DNA of 64,000 nt from assembly GCF_019703515.2 (NCBI RefSeq), contig NC_059346.1, positions 18,731,501 to 18,795,500 on the forward strand, given 5' to 3'. The DNA comes from Myxocyprinus asiaticus (taxonomy: Eukaryota > Chordata > Actinopteri > Cypriniformes > Catostomidae). Below are positions 45,070 through 56,950 of the stretch, one piece after another (the first letter of the stretch is position 1; each line of letters opens with the position of its first letter). A program made the position numbers and the translations under genes. The notes beneath the pieces are model-generated. The model was not told where the DNA came from and ran no database searches. It was given only the letters and a program-made list of their open reading frames with translations.

Positions 45070-45772
45070 TAAGTATACTACACCCAAAAATGAAAATTCT
45101 CTCATCATTTACTCACCCTCGTGCCATCCCAGATGTGTATGACTTTCTCCTGCTGAACACAAACAAAGATTTTTAGAATGTTTCAGCTCTGTAGGTCCTC
45201 ACAATGCAAGTGAATGGGTACCAGATTTTTGAAGCTCCAAAAAGCATATAAAGGCAGCTAAAATTGATAATATGCTATATCCATAAGACTCCAGTGGTTA
45301 ACTATATCTTCATAAGTGATATGATAGGTGTGAGTGAGAAAATGATCAATATTTAAGTCTTTTTTTTTTTTTTTTTTTTACTATAAATTCTCCTCCCTGC
45401 CCAGTAGGTGACGATATGCACGAAGAATGCAAATCGCCAAAAAACAAAAGAAGAATGTGAAAGTGATAGTGGAGATTGACTTAAGGACTTAAATATTTAT
45501 CTTTTTCATCCACACTTATCACTTCTGAAGACATGGATTTAACCAATGGAGTTGTATGGATTACCTTTGTGCTGCCTTTACGTACTTTTAGAGCTTAAAA
45601 ATGTTGGTACCCATTCACTTGCTTTGTGAGGACCTACAGAGATGAAATATTCTTCTAAAAATCTTCGTTTGTGTTCAGGAGAAGAAAGAAAGTCATACAC
45701 ATCTGGGATGGCATGAGGTTGAGTAAATGATGAGGGAATTTTCTATTTGGGGAGAACTATCACATTAATTAA
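45070..45772. mobile_element. 700-bp palindromic MITE, copy 1
   Basis: Arms are reverse-complementary across about 300 bp each: ATCCCAGATGTGTATGACTT on the left and AAGTCATACACATCTGGGAT on the right. The loop includes a poly-T run and GCCCAGTAGGTGACGATATG. Copy 2 of the same family is at 59011-59700. No protein. Confidence 0.8.
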
Positions 45773-46518
45773 CAGAACACATAAATCCCCAATTTCAATT
45801 TCATTCAATTACAAGTAATCTTACATTATTATCATGAAAAGAATTAAAACACTGGGGTGAATAAATGTTAAATAATTGATATTATTATCCAAAAAAATAG
45901 AATGGATAATATGCATTTGAACTCACTTGGATATTAACTATGGATAACAGGCTCTGTTTGGATTAATAGTAGGGTGAATTCAGGTAAATTTGGCCACTTA
46001 GTTTTTGGAAAAAAAAGAAGAAAAAAAAGGCAAGTTTTCCAATTTACTAGAATTCACACTACATAACATGGGGACATAAAGGGCTGAAGCAACGACACAT
46101 TAATCTCGCATGAAACATACAAATATGAGCACTGATTTCATATATATATATATATATAAAACACATGCATTTGGCTCCATTTTGTCCAAGTAGCCGTTGA
46201 CCCATGAAAAAAAGAGGAACAGCCCCGCCAGGTGCTTGACCTGCAGGGACCAACTCGTGTGCATGATGCTCTTTGTTCTGCTCTTTTGTTATCAATTATG
46301 CAGGAATGAAAAAAAGCTTTGTAACCCCAACAATACTTCCGTCATATATTTCGCCAAGATTGTAGTCTCAGGTTTATATGCAATATATCAAAGGGTCACT
46401 CGTTTGGGCATAAAGCGCATTACAGCGGGCAAAACCAGCACCGATCACACATAAACACTGTTCGGCCTCCGGGATTTCGCTGCAGAAAATGTGGGGTGTC
46501 GGTGCCACCGATTACTCA

Positions 46519-46700
46519 CCGTTTAACCGTATCCTCAAGTCAAAAGCTTAGGCGTTGTCCGCCAGTACAATACGCGAATAACTACGTTTCGCGAGGAAAG
46601 AAAAAAAAGGCTAAATAAAGTCTGATTTCGATCTTGGCTCATTCAATGAGCTGGCGCTTATTTAGAGCGAAAACATTCTGCTTCCGCCGCATGTCTATGA
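46519..46700 (-). promoter_or_regulatory. senp3: probable senp3 promoter and noncoding first exon
   Basis: A donor-like GTGAGTAATC on the minus strand at about 46509-46518 ends a candidate noncoding exon. The segment around 46540-46700 is GC-richer with CpGs, unlike the AT-rich flanks. It is the only promoter-like patch upstream of the senp3 start codon. Evidence is indirect. Confidence 0.4.
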
Positions 46701-46739
46701 CGTTTTTTTTTTTTTTTTTAGAAGATTACCTGCAAATAC

Positions 46740-48190
46740 CGGCAGCTCTAAGAATTCTTTAATTTTTCAGTCTTAACCTTAACAAATGTGAATTGCTCCC
46801 AATTAAAAATTGTGCATTTTCCTCAATTAATGGTATCACCGTCAAAAATTGTGTTTCATATTTGGGTATACAGATGACTAAGGATAATTCCAGAAGTTCG
46901 TTAAATTTGAACCCAATTATAGCAAAAAATAAATAAAAAAAGGACTTAATTGTTATTTTACAAAGAGATCTTTCTTTGAAAGGTAGAGGTTTGCTTATTA
47001 AAGCAGAAGGTTTGTCTCGCCTAACCTATGCTGCCCAATCACTGTATGTTGATAAGCACATGTATAAAACAATAGATGGAATTTTAACTAAACTTCTTTG
47101 GAAAAACAAACCTCATTATCAAAATCAGTGATACTAAATTCTTACTGCAAGGGGAGTTGAAATTTTATTGAATTTAGTTCCTTAAATAATACACTTAAAA
47201 TAAATTGGCTTAATCGATTTCTTATACATCCAACATCTATCTGGAATATTTTCCCTCAATTTATTTTCTCACAGCTTGGAGGCATTATGTTTGTTTTAAT
47301 GTGTAATTATGACATTCAAAAACTTCCCGTCAAGCTTTCTAATTTCCCCCAACAGGCACTCCTAGCATGGCACCTTATTTACAAGCATAACTTTTCTCCT
47401 CACAAATGTTATATATGGAATAACAGACATATTTTATTTAAAAATAGATCTTTCTTTTATAATCATTGGTTTAACAATGGAATACTTCATGTCAGCTCTT
47501 CAGATATGCAGAATTTTTAGCAGAGTATAATATCCCAGAGTCTCCCAGAGAATTTGTTATAGTCATGGATGCAATCCCTTCTGGCCTCTGTTTGTTTTTC
47601 AAAAATATTCACACTTTAAGGCCAACAGTTCCCTATCCTGAACCTAGTGACACACCAATTGGTAATATATGCTTTACTGATAAAAAAAGGAAGAAACCAT
47701 AAAATAAGAACTCTTTTCCTTGAAGATATTACATCTGCCTCTCCTGTAATCTCATACTGGAATAGTTTATTTGATCATTTAAACTGGAAAGTAATTTGAT
47801 CCATGCAACAAAAACGTTTTCTTTCAAATAAGGTAAAATAAATATCTTTTAAGATAATCCATAATATTTACCCTGTCAAACAATTTTTAGGGAAAAGATT
47901 TAGGCTTGATAATGACACGAATTGCTCCTTTTGTCAAGCTGATGTTGAGACTACTCTTCATTTATTTTGGCCCTGCAATTATATTGTGCAATTTTGGAAA
48001 GACGTTAGTTCTTTTATTTCCAATAATGTCTTACAAGGCTTTGTGATGTCACCCAGAAATGTTATTTTTTTTTTTTTTTTAATGCTGATGGAAATACTTG
48101 CTTTATTATAAATGTAATTCCTTTTCTATGCAGATTGTATATTCACAAATGCAAATTTTCAAATTGCAAGCCTATCTGTCTGGTATTTTT
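46740..48190 (+). mobile_element. degenerate LINE, C-terminal reverse-transcriptase region
   Basis: Discontinuous plus-strand frames give recognisable L1/Tx1-type pieces: SYLGIQMTKDN (about 46857), LLIKAEGLSRLTYAAQ (about 46993), then a cysteine-histidine cluster CSFCQADVETTLHLFWPCN (about 47926) and YIHKCKFSNCKP (about 48133). Order and spacing match the region after the reverse-transcriptase catalytic core. Many stops and frameshifts, so an old dead copy. Confidence 0.75.
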
Positions 48191-48199
48191 AAAATTTAA

Positions 48200-49090
48200 A
48201 GTTTAATCCAATATTTAAACATTGTAGGAGCCTAGATGTTATGATAGTAATGAGACCTAATGGAAGAACAAGTGCAATCACTAAAATATGATATTACAAT
48301 ATATTATAATCATTTAAATATATTATGCAATATTATATTGGTAATTTGTTTAGTTATTCCAAACAAAGTGTAATTTAAAAACATTTTCTGTTTTGGTTTT
48401 TGGTTGAGTGCATCCAGAATATTTGGTTTAGGCCAAGAATGTTCATTTCTGTGCATCACTAGGTGCCTTGGCACCTTCATTGCTCAGCCCCTAATTAAAG
48501 CACTGCATTTATTGTAAAAAGGCAATAAAGGAATTAGTGAATTTAGCTGCACCGTGTTTATTGTAATAAACAGGAGACAGTTGGTACAGTTAGTACCTTA
48601 TCATATTCTTTAAGGAAAACTTGTCACTTCAACAGCATTTTTGTGCAATGGAAAGATGTCCTTTCTGCTTAACAATTTGTTTTACTACAGCTAATGTTTT
48701 TGCCTTTGAACACAATTGTTTTTCTCTCTTCTCATAATTTATTTGTATTTTGTGACAGTGATGCTGATTTCAATACATAATTTAAACAGAAATATATGTT
48801 TTGATTATTTCCATGACACCAACTTCATTGAAAACAATTTGTCTAATTGACTGAAATATTTCAAGCAAGCACATTTAGCCATTGTTTACTACAGGGCATC
48901 CAGAATTCACAATGACCCCCACAGGGCAAGGTCCTAAAATATTTTCATTTTACTAAGCAAATGCAACAGCTTTAATTGCTCTTTGGTGTTTTTATTTTTT
49001 ATATTTATAAATTTGGTACTTTCAAATTTGTTTGTGAAACAATTCTAAACAACAAAAATCTATTTGCTAATATTTTCAGGCATGGTCTGC
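48200..49090. other. AT-rich spacer
   Basis: No gene, repeat terminus or regulatory motif I can support. Confidence 0.4.
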
Positions 49091-49099
49091 AAATAATCA

Positions 49100-51180
49100 G
49101 CAGATTTCAGTGTTGATTGGACAAATGTTATAGGAGTAATAGCAAACAAAACATTTACATAAAATCAAATCATGGCCAACCATGGTATCATTGTTCTCTG
49201 CATGACGCACACAATCTAACAAGACCAGTCTCACAAAAATGCAAACATAAAGCTTCAAGTCCATTTTGGTGTGCTCAATGTCAAATTTGTTGATGATTGG
49301 CCAATGGCTGCCATGTTTCTCAATATATGCAACTGTCCTCATGATCAGTGATAGCAACTCCCACAAAGACACTGCATGCAAATTTTTAAATTAACTGGAC
49401 CAATGTTTCTATATTTAGAGCCACTTTCATATTGTTCCCTATTATAGTGCCACCAAAGGGCCAAACCCCGCAACTTTTTCTGTGTGTTCTCAGGTTGAGC
49501 CCTTATATAAGTGTGTCAAGTTTGGTGAAAATATCAAATTTTACTTAAGAGTTATATCAATTTACGTAAAAGCAGAGACCACTTTTAAAATTCATCAGCC
49601 TGTTTTTGGCATTTACGAGCAAAATTTTGCCATGTTCTCTTTTATCGCTTCTTATTTTGGTGGTTTCATTCTGAATGGACGAACAGATTTGAAGCAGTTC
49701 GCTAAAGAAGTTTCAGAACTATTTTCGAAGTGGCAACAGGCCATAAGGCGAACCAAAGCAAATATGGTATTGTTGACTCGGCAAGTCCTCCTGGACTTAA
49801 CGAGACCGATCGTGTGAAAATAGACCAATGCCACTAAAAGTTATAAGCTTTTTCCACCACTAGGTGGCGCCGGACCCAAACTTCTCAGGCACCTTCAGGA
49901 CATGGTCCTGATGATACATACAAAGTTTCATAACGATACGCCAGTGCATTCATAAAATACAGCATTTTGCATCAAAATTAAAAATGGTCAACGCCCAAAA
50001 TGGCCGACATGGGAAAGTTGGGTATAGTTTGACTCGGAATGTTTTATAATTTTTGGCCAAAGCGTTGTAAGCCAAAATAGCCGTTTTTGCTATCTCCTGA
50101 CCAGTAGGGGACAGTGTGGTGAAACGTTGCATGGCGATGACACATACCAAGTTTTGTCACAATCCGTCAAAGAGTTGCGGCGATACAGCATGAAGTTGTG
50201 CCCGCCGTCAACTTCGTGAAGCCATTTCTCAGAAACGATTTCAAATACCTAAAAAAAAGTGATAGCTTAGGGGCCGTTTACACGACAACGTTTTCAACTA
50301 AAAATGGAAAACTTTTTATGCATTTTGGCTGTTCGTTTACACAACAACGTCGTTTTGGGGCCTGAAAACACAAACTTTTGAAAACGGGTTTCAAAGTGCA
50401 AGTTTTTGAAAACGATGCCGTTATCGTCTCCGTGTAAACATACAAAAACGCGAATTTGTGAAAACGATGACATCATGCGCACGCGTATTACGTGTTCAGT
50501 CTATAGGCAGGCACGCGAGTACTTCAAAACAACGCGTGAGACATTCAAAACTACAGTGGCGGACTACAGGACTGTGTTTGTGCTGCTCAAGATTTTGAGT
50601 TTATTGACGCTTCTCCAGCAAAGTGTAGATTTACTGCATCACTACTACGACCAGTGATCGCCATCTACATTGTTTGTATTCACCGCTCTGTGGAAGAATG
50701 CTTATGTGCGCAGGCGCGTAGTGTTTTTTTTTTTTACAAAGTGACATCGCCAACTACTGGACTGGCGAATCCGTGTGAACGGGGATAATTTTGAAAACGT
50801 TGTCGTCTGTATGCGAAACTTTTCAAAAATGCAAAGGAAAATCTTTTCAGTTTTTAGTACATTGTTGTCATGTAAACATACCCTAAGGTATGGGTTTCGA
50901 CTCGGCGTGAGCTCAGGAATCAGGGGAAAGAAGAATTTTGTCTCTAGGACTTAGTTAAAAAGTTATTAGTGTAAACATGAGTGAAACTTTGACCTGTTCG
51001 TGGCGCTAAAGGGTTCGAGTTACAGACTCCAAATTTGCTGTGGTATCAGTTCAGACTGTCCTCTAGCTGTGTGCAATTTCATAACTTTCCTGCGAACAGT
51101 TCTTTGGGCTGCCATAGACTCCCATGGCAGAAAAAACACTTATAAGCTCTTTCAGGGCTTGACCCCTAATAATAATGTTA
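49100..51180. repeat. long anonymous dispersed repeat, interrupted
   Basis: Non-coding stretch with wording typical of a long fish repeat (GGTGGCGCCGGACCC, AAAATGGCCGACATG, CTCCTGACCAGTAGGGG). It is interrupted by the MITE at 50268-50886, and similar text resumes after it (GGCGCTAAAGGGTTCGAG, CTGCCATAGACTCCCATGG). Termini and superfamily are not determined. Confidence 0.4.
50268..50886. mobile_element. MITE with TTAGGGG/CCGTTTACA ends
   Basis: The left end TAGGGGCCGTTTACACGACA and the right end, reverse-complemented, TTAGGGTATGTTTACATGAC are imperfect inverted repeats. Interior segments such as GAAAACGATGCCGTTATCG recur in inverted form. Probably hAT-derived. An exact duplication was not resolved. 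Confidence 0.65.
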
Positions 51181-51189
51181 CATTTATAT

Positions 51190-51900
51190 AGTGCCTTACC
51201 AGAGTTCAAGAACACTTAACATTCTCAAATTTAGCACAATTTAAAGAAGAAGAAATAAAAAGAGGTTCCATTTCTTCGTTTTACATAAGGAGGAATATTC
51301 CGAAAAGATGAATAGGCTATTCTGTTGAGCATTTTAACATTTTAACTTTTCGGAATAAAGTTTAAAAGACGGATAGACGAGCTCCGATGTGAAATCATCA
51401 CGTTAGGAATTTAACATCGCGCTCAGGTTTAGGCTATAAATGAATACATGGAAATCACTTGTGAATCATGTGATACATTAACATAGACATTTAAAGAAGT
51501 GGAAAGTGTATATGATTTCGAGCTTAATTGACAAGCTCCATATGCGCACAATTAACAGAGACCGCAAATGGAGTCAAGCCTGATCTGAAATCATAACGTG
51601 CACATTTTCAGTCATAAGGTTTACACTTTAGAAATATTGGCTGCACAGATTTATTAATTATTTTGTTTGGATAATCAATCACTTTTACAAATATTTTTTA
51701 TTTTATAAAATATACACACAAATCAGCATGTGTAACCACTCTAGGTTACAGCTCTTTTGATATTTAAGTACTTTAGAACAAGTGCAGAAGTACCAAACTG
51801 ATGTGAAAGTGGATGTGGTGAGTGTAGAGATGCAGATACACCAGAAATATTTAATCAAGAACAAAATGAAGATCCTATAAAGCAAGTGGTGATTGATTAC
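51190..51900. other. AT-rich spacer
   Basis: No gene or element boundary recognised. It begins with a TTATATAGTGCCTTACCAGA segment that resembles dispersed fish repeats. Confidence 0.35.
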
Positions 51901-51903
51901 ACC

Positions 51904-53286
51904 TTGTAACAAATTATTATCATTTGTTTTTTTTGTTTTTTTTGGTTCCTGGGTAGTAAGTGTTATTTCCTAATTGCTTATGCCTCAAAAGTATAGAAAA
52001 TGGCTATTATTCTCCACAAACTTTGCTTTTGTGACCAGGACAGTGATATTTTTAAATTTACCTATTTTCCAGAACATTCCAGATAGATTCAGTGTTGAGT
52101 ATACTTGAAGTAACTTCTAGAACTTTCCAGTAATATAAAAGTAGTATAAATACAGGGGCCTTAAGCCCACCAGTTCAGTTTAGTTCCAGCTGCCTAAGTG
52201 GATACATATCAAGACATTGCTGGACACCTTGAAGTATGATGAGTACGGCTGGGAGGTCATAGGAGACTTCAAAATGGTGGCATTCCTGATGGGTCTCCAA
52301 GGCGGTTTTACCAAGTTTCCCTGCTATCTTTGCCTTTGGGAGAGCAGGGACACCAAGGCACACAACCACAGGCGGGACTGGCCACAGCGGACCGAGTTCT
52401 CTGTGGGGAGGAACAACGCCAAGTGGAAGCCGCTGGTGGACCCCCCAGAAGGTGCTGATGCCACCACTATTTACATCAAATTGGGCCTTATGAAACAATT
52501 TGTCAGAGCTCTAGATAAGGAGTCGTCAGCCTTCAAGTACCTTCAAGACTTCTTCCCTAAGCTGTCTGAGGCAAAGGTCAAAGCTGGTGTCTTCGTCGGA
52601 CCATAGATGAAGAAGATCCTGGAGTGCAATGAATTCCCCAAGAAGCTCACTAGTAAGGAGAAAGCGGCTTGGAACAGCTTTGTCGCAGTGGTTTGGAGCT
52701 TCCTGGGCAATCACCAGGCCGAAAACTATGTTGAGCTGGTTGAGACTCTGGTGAAGAACCACGGCACAATGGGCTGTAGGATGTCCCTCAAAGTCCAAAT
52801 CCTTGATGCTCATCTTGATAAATTCAAGGAGAACATGGTAGTGTACTCGGAGGAGCAAGGCGAGTGCTTCCATCAGGATATACTGGACTTTGAACACCGC
52901 TACCAAGGACAGTATAACGAGAACATGATGGGAGATTACATTAGGGGGCTGATTCGTGAAAGTGATTTACAGTATAATCGTAAATTGTAATGTTTTTTCT
53001 TGAAAAACTACTCACTTCTAAATCTTTTGTAGTCATTTTTGTATTACTTTAGTATAAATACATGTTAATTTGGATTCATATGTTGTTTTTTCTGACTGTA
53101 TGTGAACGAAAAGACAGTGAACACAAATTCACCCGTTTTCTAATTGGAAATAGATACATTTCAAAATATCACTGTTCTGGTCACAAAAGCAAAGTTTGTG
53201 GGGAATAATAGCCATTTTCTATACTTTTGAGGCATAAGCAATTAGGAAATAACACTTACTACCCAGGAACAAAAATTGTGTTACAT
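51904..53286 (+). mobile_element. DNA transposon of unknown superfamily with long inverted repeats
   Basis: Inverted repeats of about 110 bp with few mismatches: TTCCTGGGTAGTAAGTGTTA at 51944 and TAACACTTACTACCCAGGAA at 53250-53269. The similarity weakens outward to TGTAACA at both edges. Between them lies a promoter-like TATAAATA (52146) and a plus-strand open frame for a protein I recall as widespread in animal genomes but not tied to a named superfamily. No clear target-site duplication is seen. The right edge stops about 12 bp from the plscr3 stop codon. Confidence 0.8.
52199..52990 (+). pseudogene. transposon-encoded protein, truncated and with one in-frame stop
   Basis: Function unknown; probably the C-terminal part of this element's transposase or accessory protein. 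The frame runs from about 52199 through a single TAG at 52604-52606 to the stop at 52988-52990, about 260 codons in one frame. Visible features are EYGWEVIGDFKM, a CxxC motif in FPCYLCLWESRD followed by AHNHRRDW (possible metal site), LGLMKQFVRALD, and a strongly conserved-looking tail with EEQGECFHQDILDFEHRYQG and YNENMMGDYIRGL. No ATG opens the frame in a good position. The TATA-like box lies only 50-70 bp upstream, so the N-terminal region appears to have been lost by internal deletion. Confidence 0.6.
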
Positions 53287-53298
53287 AGTGTTATAGAA

Positions 53299-56104
53299 TC
53301 AGCCAAACACACTGCACCGCTGTCCTGAGTCACCCTTCTTCTCAAAGAACATGTAGTCCTGCAGGACAAAACAGAGCAACAATAAAATGTAATTTAATTT
53401 AAAATTAAACAAAATAAAAATAAAATGTAAGATTAAAAGATTTTTTATTGTTTGTTCCATAACTTACTATAAGAAAACATGCCCCCATTAGAACTGCTTT
53501 CATCCTCACATCAAGGTCCATGGGAAAGTTAATGCCAAAATTATCTGAATCAGTCAGTCCCTCTTTTATCATGCCACTCCACTGTTTACTGATACAACCT
53601 ACAGATTGGCCTTCTTTACCATGAATCTGCAGGGATTAGACAGATAAGGAATATGCATGTTTCAAAAACAGTCACACATAGAGTGATGATAAACAGACAA
53701 AAACACAAATGCATACATACTTCAAAATCCACATCCCCACAGCAACTGATCGCACACACAGGCCCCTCAATAGACAGCACCTTTGTTTTGGACATGTCTA
53801 AGACAGAGAACTTGGGCTTAAACATGTGCCAGTCTTGACTGATGTAGCCTATTGTATTACCTGGTGGAGCCTGTACCTCCATCTTCAGTCAGGGTCACAT
53901 CCAGAAAGGAAGAAGGAAGATAGGAAAAGGGGTTACATTATGCTTTTACTATGTTTTTCTTATATGCAGGACTATACTTGTGGTTGTAAATTCATTTTCA
54001 AATAAATCAGATGTAGTTAATGTTTTTCATTAAAAGGAATAATCTGGGTTCAATACAAGTTAAACTCAATTGACAGCATTATGTTGATCACCAAAAAAAA
54101 ATTAGTTTGACTCATCTGTCCTTTTCTTTAAAAAAGCAAAAATCTAAGTTACAGAGAGGCACTTACAATGGAAGTGAATGGGGCCAATTTTTTGAGGATT
54201 TAAATGCAGAAATGTGAAGCTTATAATTTTATAAAAGCACTTACATAAATGTTTCTGTTAAAACTCATGTATTATTTGAGCTGTACAGTTATTTAAATTT
54301 TTTTTTTTTTTTACAGTAATTTTTGGGGTTTGTTGATATTATATCATCATGACAACGAAGTTGTAAAATGGGCTTTAACTTTAAACAGAAAATGTTAGTA
54401 AGTGATTTTATCACACAAACAATGTTAACACGCATATTGTTTATGCCTTGTGGCTATTCTTTTGAAATAGTGAGTATTTTAAAGTTTACAGATTGGCCCC
54501 ACTGACTTCCATTGTAAGTGCCTCACTGGAACCCATATAAAAAAAAAAAAAAAAAAAAACAATTTAAAGAAAAGAAGGGGCAATTTAAAATGACTTTTTG
54601 CGGTAATCAATATTATGCCACAAATGCTGTCGATTGAGCTTAACTTGTATTGAATCCGGAATATTCCTTAAGAAGTGAAGATTTTACCATACTTGTCAAT
54701 TTTTTTCCCCACTACAAGGGTCAAGGAAGCCCTACACATGTGTACTGAACTTAGTTCCAGTCAGAATACTACCTCTTGAAGACAGCAGGGGAAACAGCAG
54801 GAAGTGCAGCGGTAAGGCCTGATTATGTGAATCACTTCCTGATCAAAATTATCCGTTATCTTCAGTTCAAAGCTCCGGAGAGGGCCGCAGAAATTACGTG
54901 TGCAGCAGTCATTCTGTTCTTTAGCATTATATATCTTTTGACCCATGCTGTTCTTAATCTCGTACTGGTTATTAGTCTCATAGCCAATAATGGCTGGAAA
55001 AGAGGGGAGAAAGAGATGAGAACTCATAAGCTCACTGGAGTGTTAACCAGTCTTTTCCAGCAACAAAAAAAAAGGTATACTGGAACTTAATTTCTGACAT
55101 TCCCAAAAAGAAATAACAAAAATAACAATAAATATGATGACTTCAGTAGAAAGTTTACCCTCAAGGAGCTCAATCTGTTGATGGATTAATATCTGGTCAA
55201 TCTGTCACAGAGAAGAATAAAGCAGATATTCCATTTAAGCAATAAGGCATAATATATTCACGGCTGAAGGGCGTTATTAGGCACGACGCAACCCTTTCAG
55301 CTGTGACTATATTCACAATATGGCATAGCCTCGAGTGCCTTACTGCATTTATAAGTCAGTCACCACATAATAAAAATATTAAGGACACAAATGTTCTAAT
55401 CAAAATTGGCCCAGTTGCTTGGGAGGGTAGAGTCACATGGGGTAACCTCCACGTGGTCGCTATAATGTGTGGTTCTCGCTTTCGGTGGGGCGCGTGATGA
55501 GTTGTGCGAATAGCGCGCTACATCCCCGCGGTAACACGCTCAACAAGTGATAAAATGCATGGATTGATGGTCTCAGATGCGGAGGCAACTGAGATTCGTC
55601 CTCCGCCACCTGGATTGAGAGTCACTACGCCACCATGAGGATTTAGAGTGCATTGGGAATTGGGCATTCCATAATGGGGAGAAAAGACAAAAAACAAAAC
55701 AAAACAAAAAAAAGGACACAAATGTTCATAAAAATTTTATATTTTGTAAGTAAAATCATTAAATGCCATCCTTCCACCAGAAAATATAGTCCCTGGCAGT
55801 AAACAGAACGTTGTTTGGCAATACATATAACTGTCAGCTATGGGTGCTGCGGAGTGATACAAATAAAAGTTCTGTGAAGAGGTCAGAGCTGTTTTATCAT
55901 GAATAAAACATGGCTGTTGACCAATCAGCATCCAGGACTGGAACTATCAATTTATGTATATTTTTACATCATAGTTGTACAACACTTCAATCTTACTGTA
56001 TCATATTTTCCACTGAATAGTTAAGACGACACACTTACCTGTGTTAGGTACTCTAAACCAGGTGGCACCACCGCTGGGTTAGAATAAGGCTCGGACAACT
56101 CCAT
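53299..56104 (-). CDS. plscr3: phospholipid scramblase, PLSCR3-like
   Basis: Calcium-activated bilayer protein of the scramblase family; PLSCR3 is the mitochondrial member. Coding exons: 56124-56039, 55201-55159, 54993-54773, 53882-53721, 53626-53468 and 53358-53299, all with GT-AG sites and matching phases. The conserved core reads [16 protein letters not shown], then [15 protein letters not shown], a cysteine cluster [12 protein letters not shown] (palmitoylation-type), CCGDVDFE, the calcium-binding-like segment [15 protein letters not shown], and a C-terminal membrane helix [18 protein letters not shown]. If translation starts at the ATG at 56104-56102 the protein is 236 aa. The proline-rich N-terminus usual in the family was not found. 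The exon is open upstream to its acceptor at 56125-56126, so an upstream coding exon may exist. The PLSCR3 name rests partly on synteny. Confidence 0.9.
54036..54668. mobile_element. palindromic MITE, intact copy
   Basis: In a plscr3 intron. The left arm has GGTTCAATACAAGTTAAACTC and CTTACAATGGAAGTGAATGG; the right arm has CCATTGTAAGTGCCTCACTG and AGCTTAACTTGTATTGAATC. The arms are reverse complements around an AT-rich centre. This is the intact form of the element split at 25149-31008. Confidence 0.8.
55397..55711 (+). mobile_element. tRNA-derived SINE, copy F, 5'-truncated
   Basis: Plus orientation in a plscr3 intron. It lacks the tRNA-like head but has the body and A-rich tail, and is bounded by a perfect 16-bp duplication AAGGACACAAATGTTC at 55381-55396 and 55712-55727. 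Subfamily of copies A and B. The truncation therefore happened at insertion, not by later deletion. Confidence 0.92.
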
Positions 56105-56125
56105 AAACAGAGCAGGGGTTCCTTC

Positions 56126-56950
56126 TGAAGGGTAAACATAAAATGAATTATGCCATACCTCTCACAAATAGAGCAAACATTGTAGTTAAACAAAACTCCA
56201 AACAACCTTTGAGTGCTTATGTACAAAAGCTCACCATAAAATGAAAGAGCAAACAGTGTGTATGGAAACAAAAGCTATGGTTCGCTTTAATCAAATTGGA
56301 AGATAAGACTCAAATGTTTAGGGTAGATTCTGAGATTTTTTTTTTTTTTTCAGCATCAATCTCAAAACCACCACACTTTATCTACCACACCTTTGTGTCT
56401 TTGAGTCAGACACTGACCAAGCCTTGACAATCTTGTAAGTAATGTTTAAGACTATCAAATTCTTTCATTCCCTTAAATTGGAGAAAATTTCCTTCAGGTT
56501 ACATTGACTGAATTTCCATTACATTTGAGAAGAGGGTGAATATCCACCTGACTACCATGAGTTTGAATAGAAAAGCATTTTCCTGAGGTTTTCCCTTTAA
56601 AATTTGCATGAACTTACCTGTAGTTTCAAGAGAACAAGTAAAAAAAAAAAAAACAAACAACAAAAAAAGAATTACTCTGCTTGAATTGTTTAAACCAAAT
56701 ACAAACTTTCATATTGTATTCACTTACCTCTTCCTTAGTTCCAAATAATGGCAAACACAGCCTTACAGTAACTAAGGCATACGGCAATGCACCTATATTG
56801 GAGCGAGTGAGTGGGGAAAGGGTGTATACCTGCTTATATGCCTTGTCACACCTGCCCTCTCCCTTTGGACATTGCTCTTGTCCCTGGAGCAGCAACATTA
56901 GCATGCAAAACACTGAAAATTAACATAAACCCAAACAATTGACATCATTT
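56126..56950. other. plscr3 5' side, unresolved
   Basis: Should contain the plscr3 promoter and possibly a first exon. Two donor-like sites on the minus strand are seen (GTAAGTTC near 56619 and GTAAGTGA near 56726), but neither upstream stretch gives a convincing coding first exon. Confidence 0.35.
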
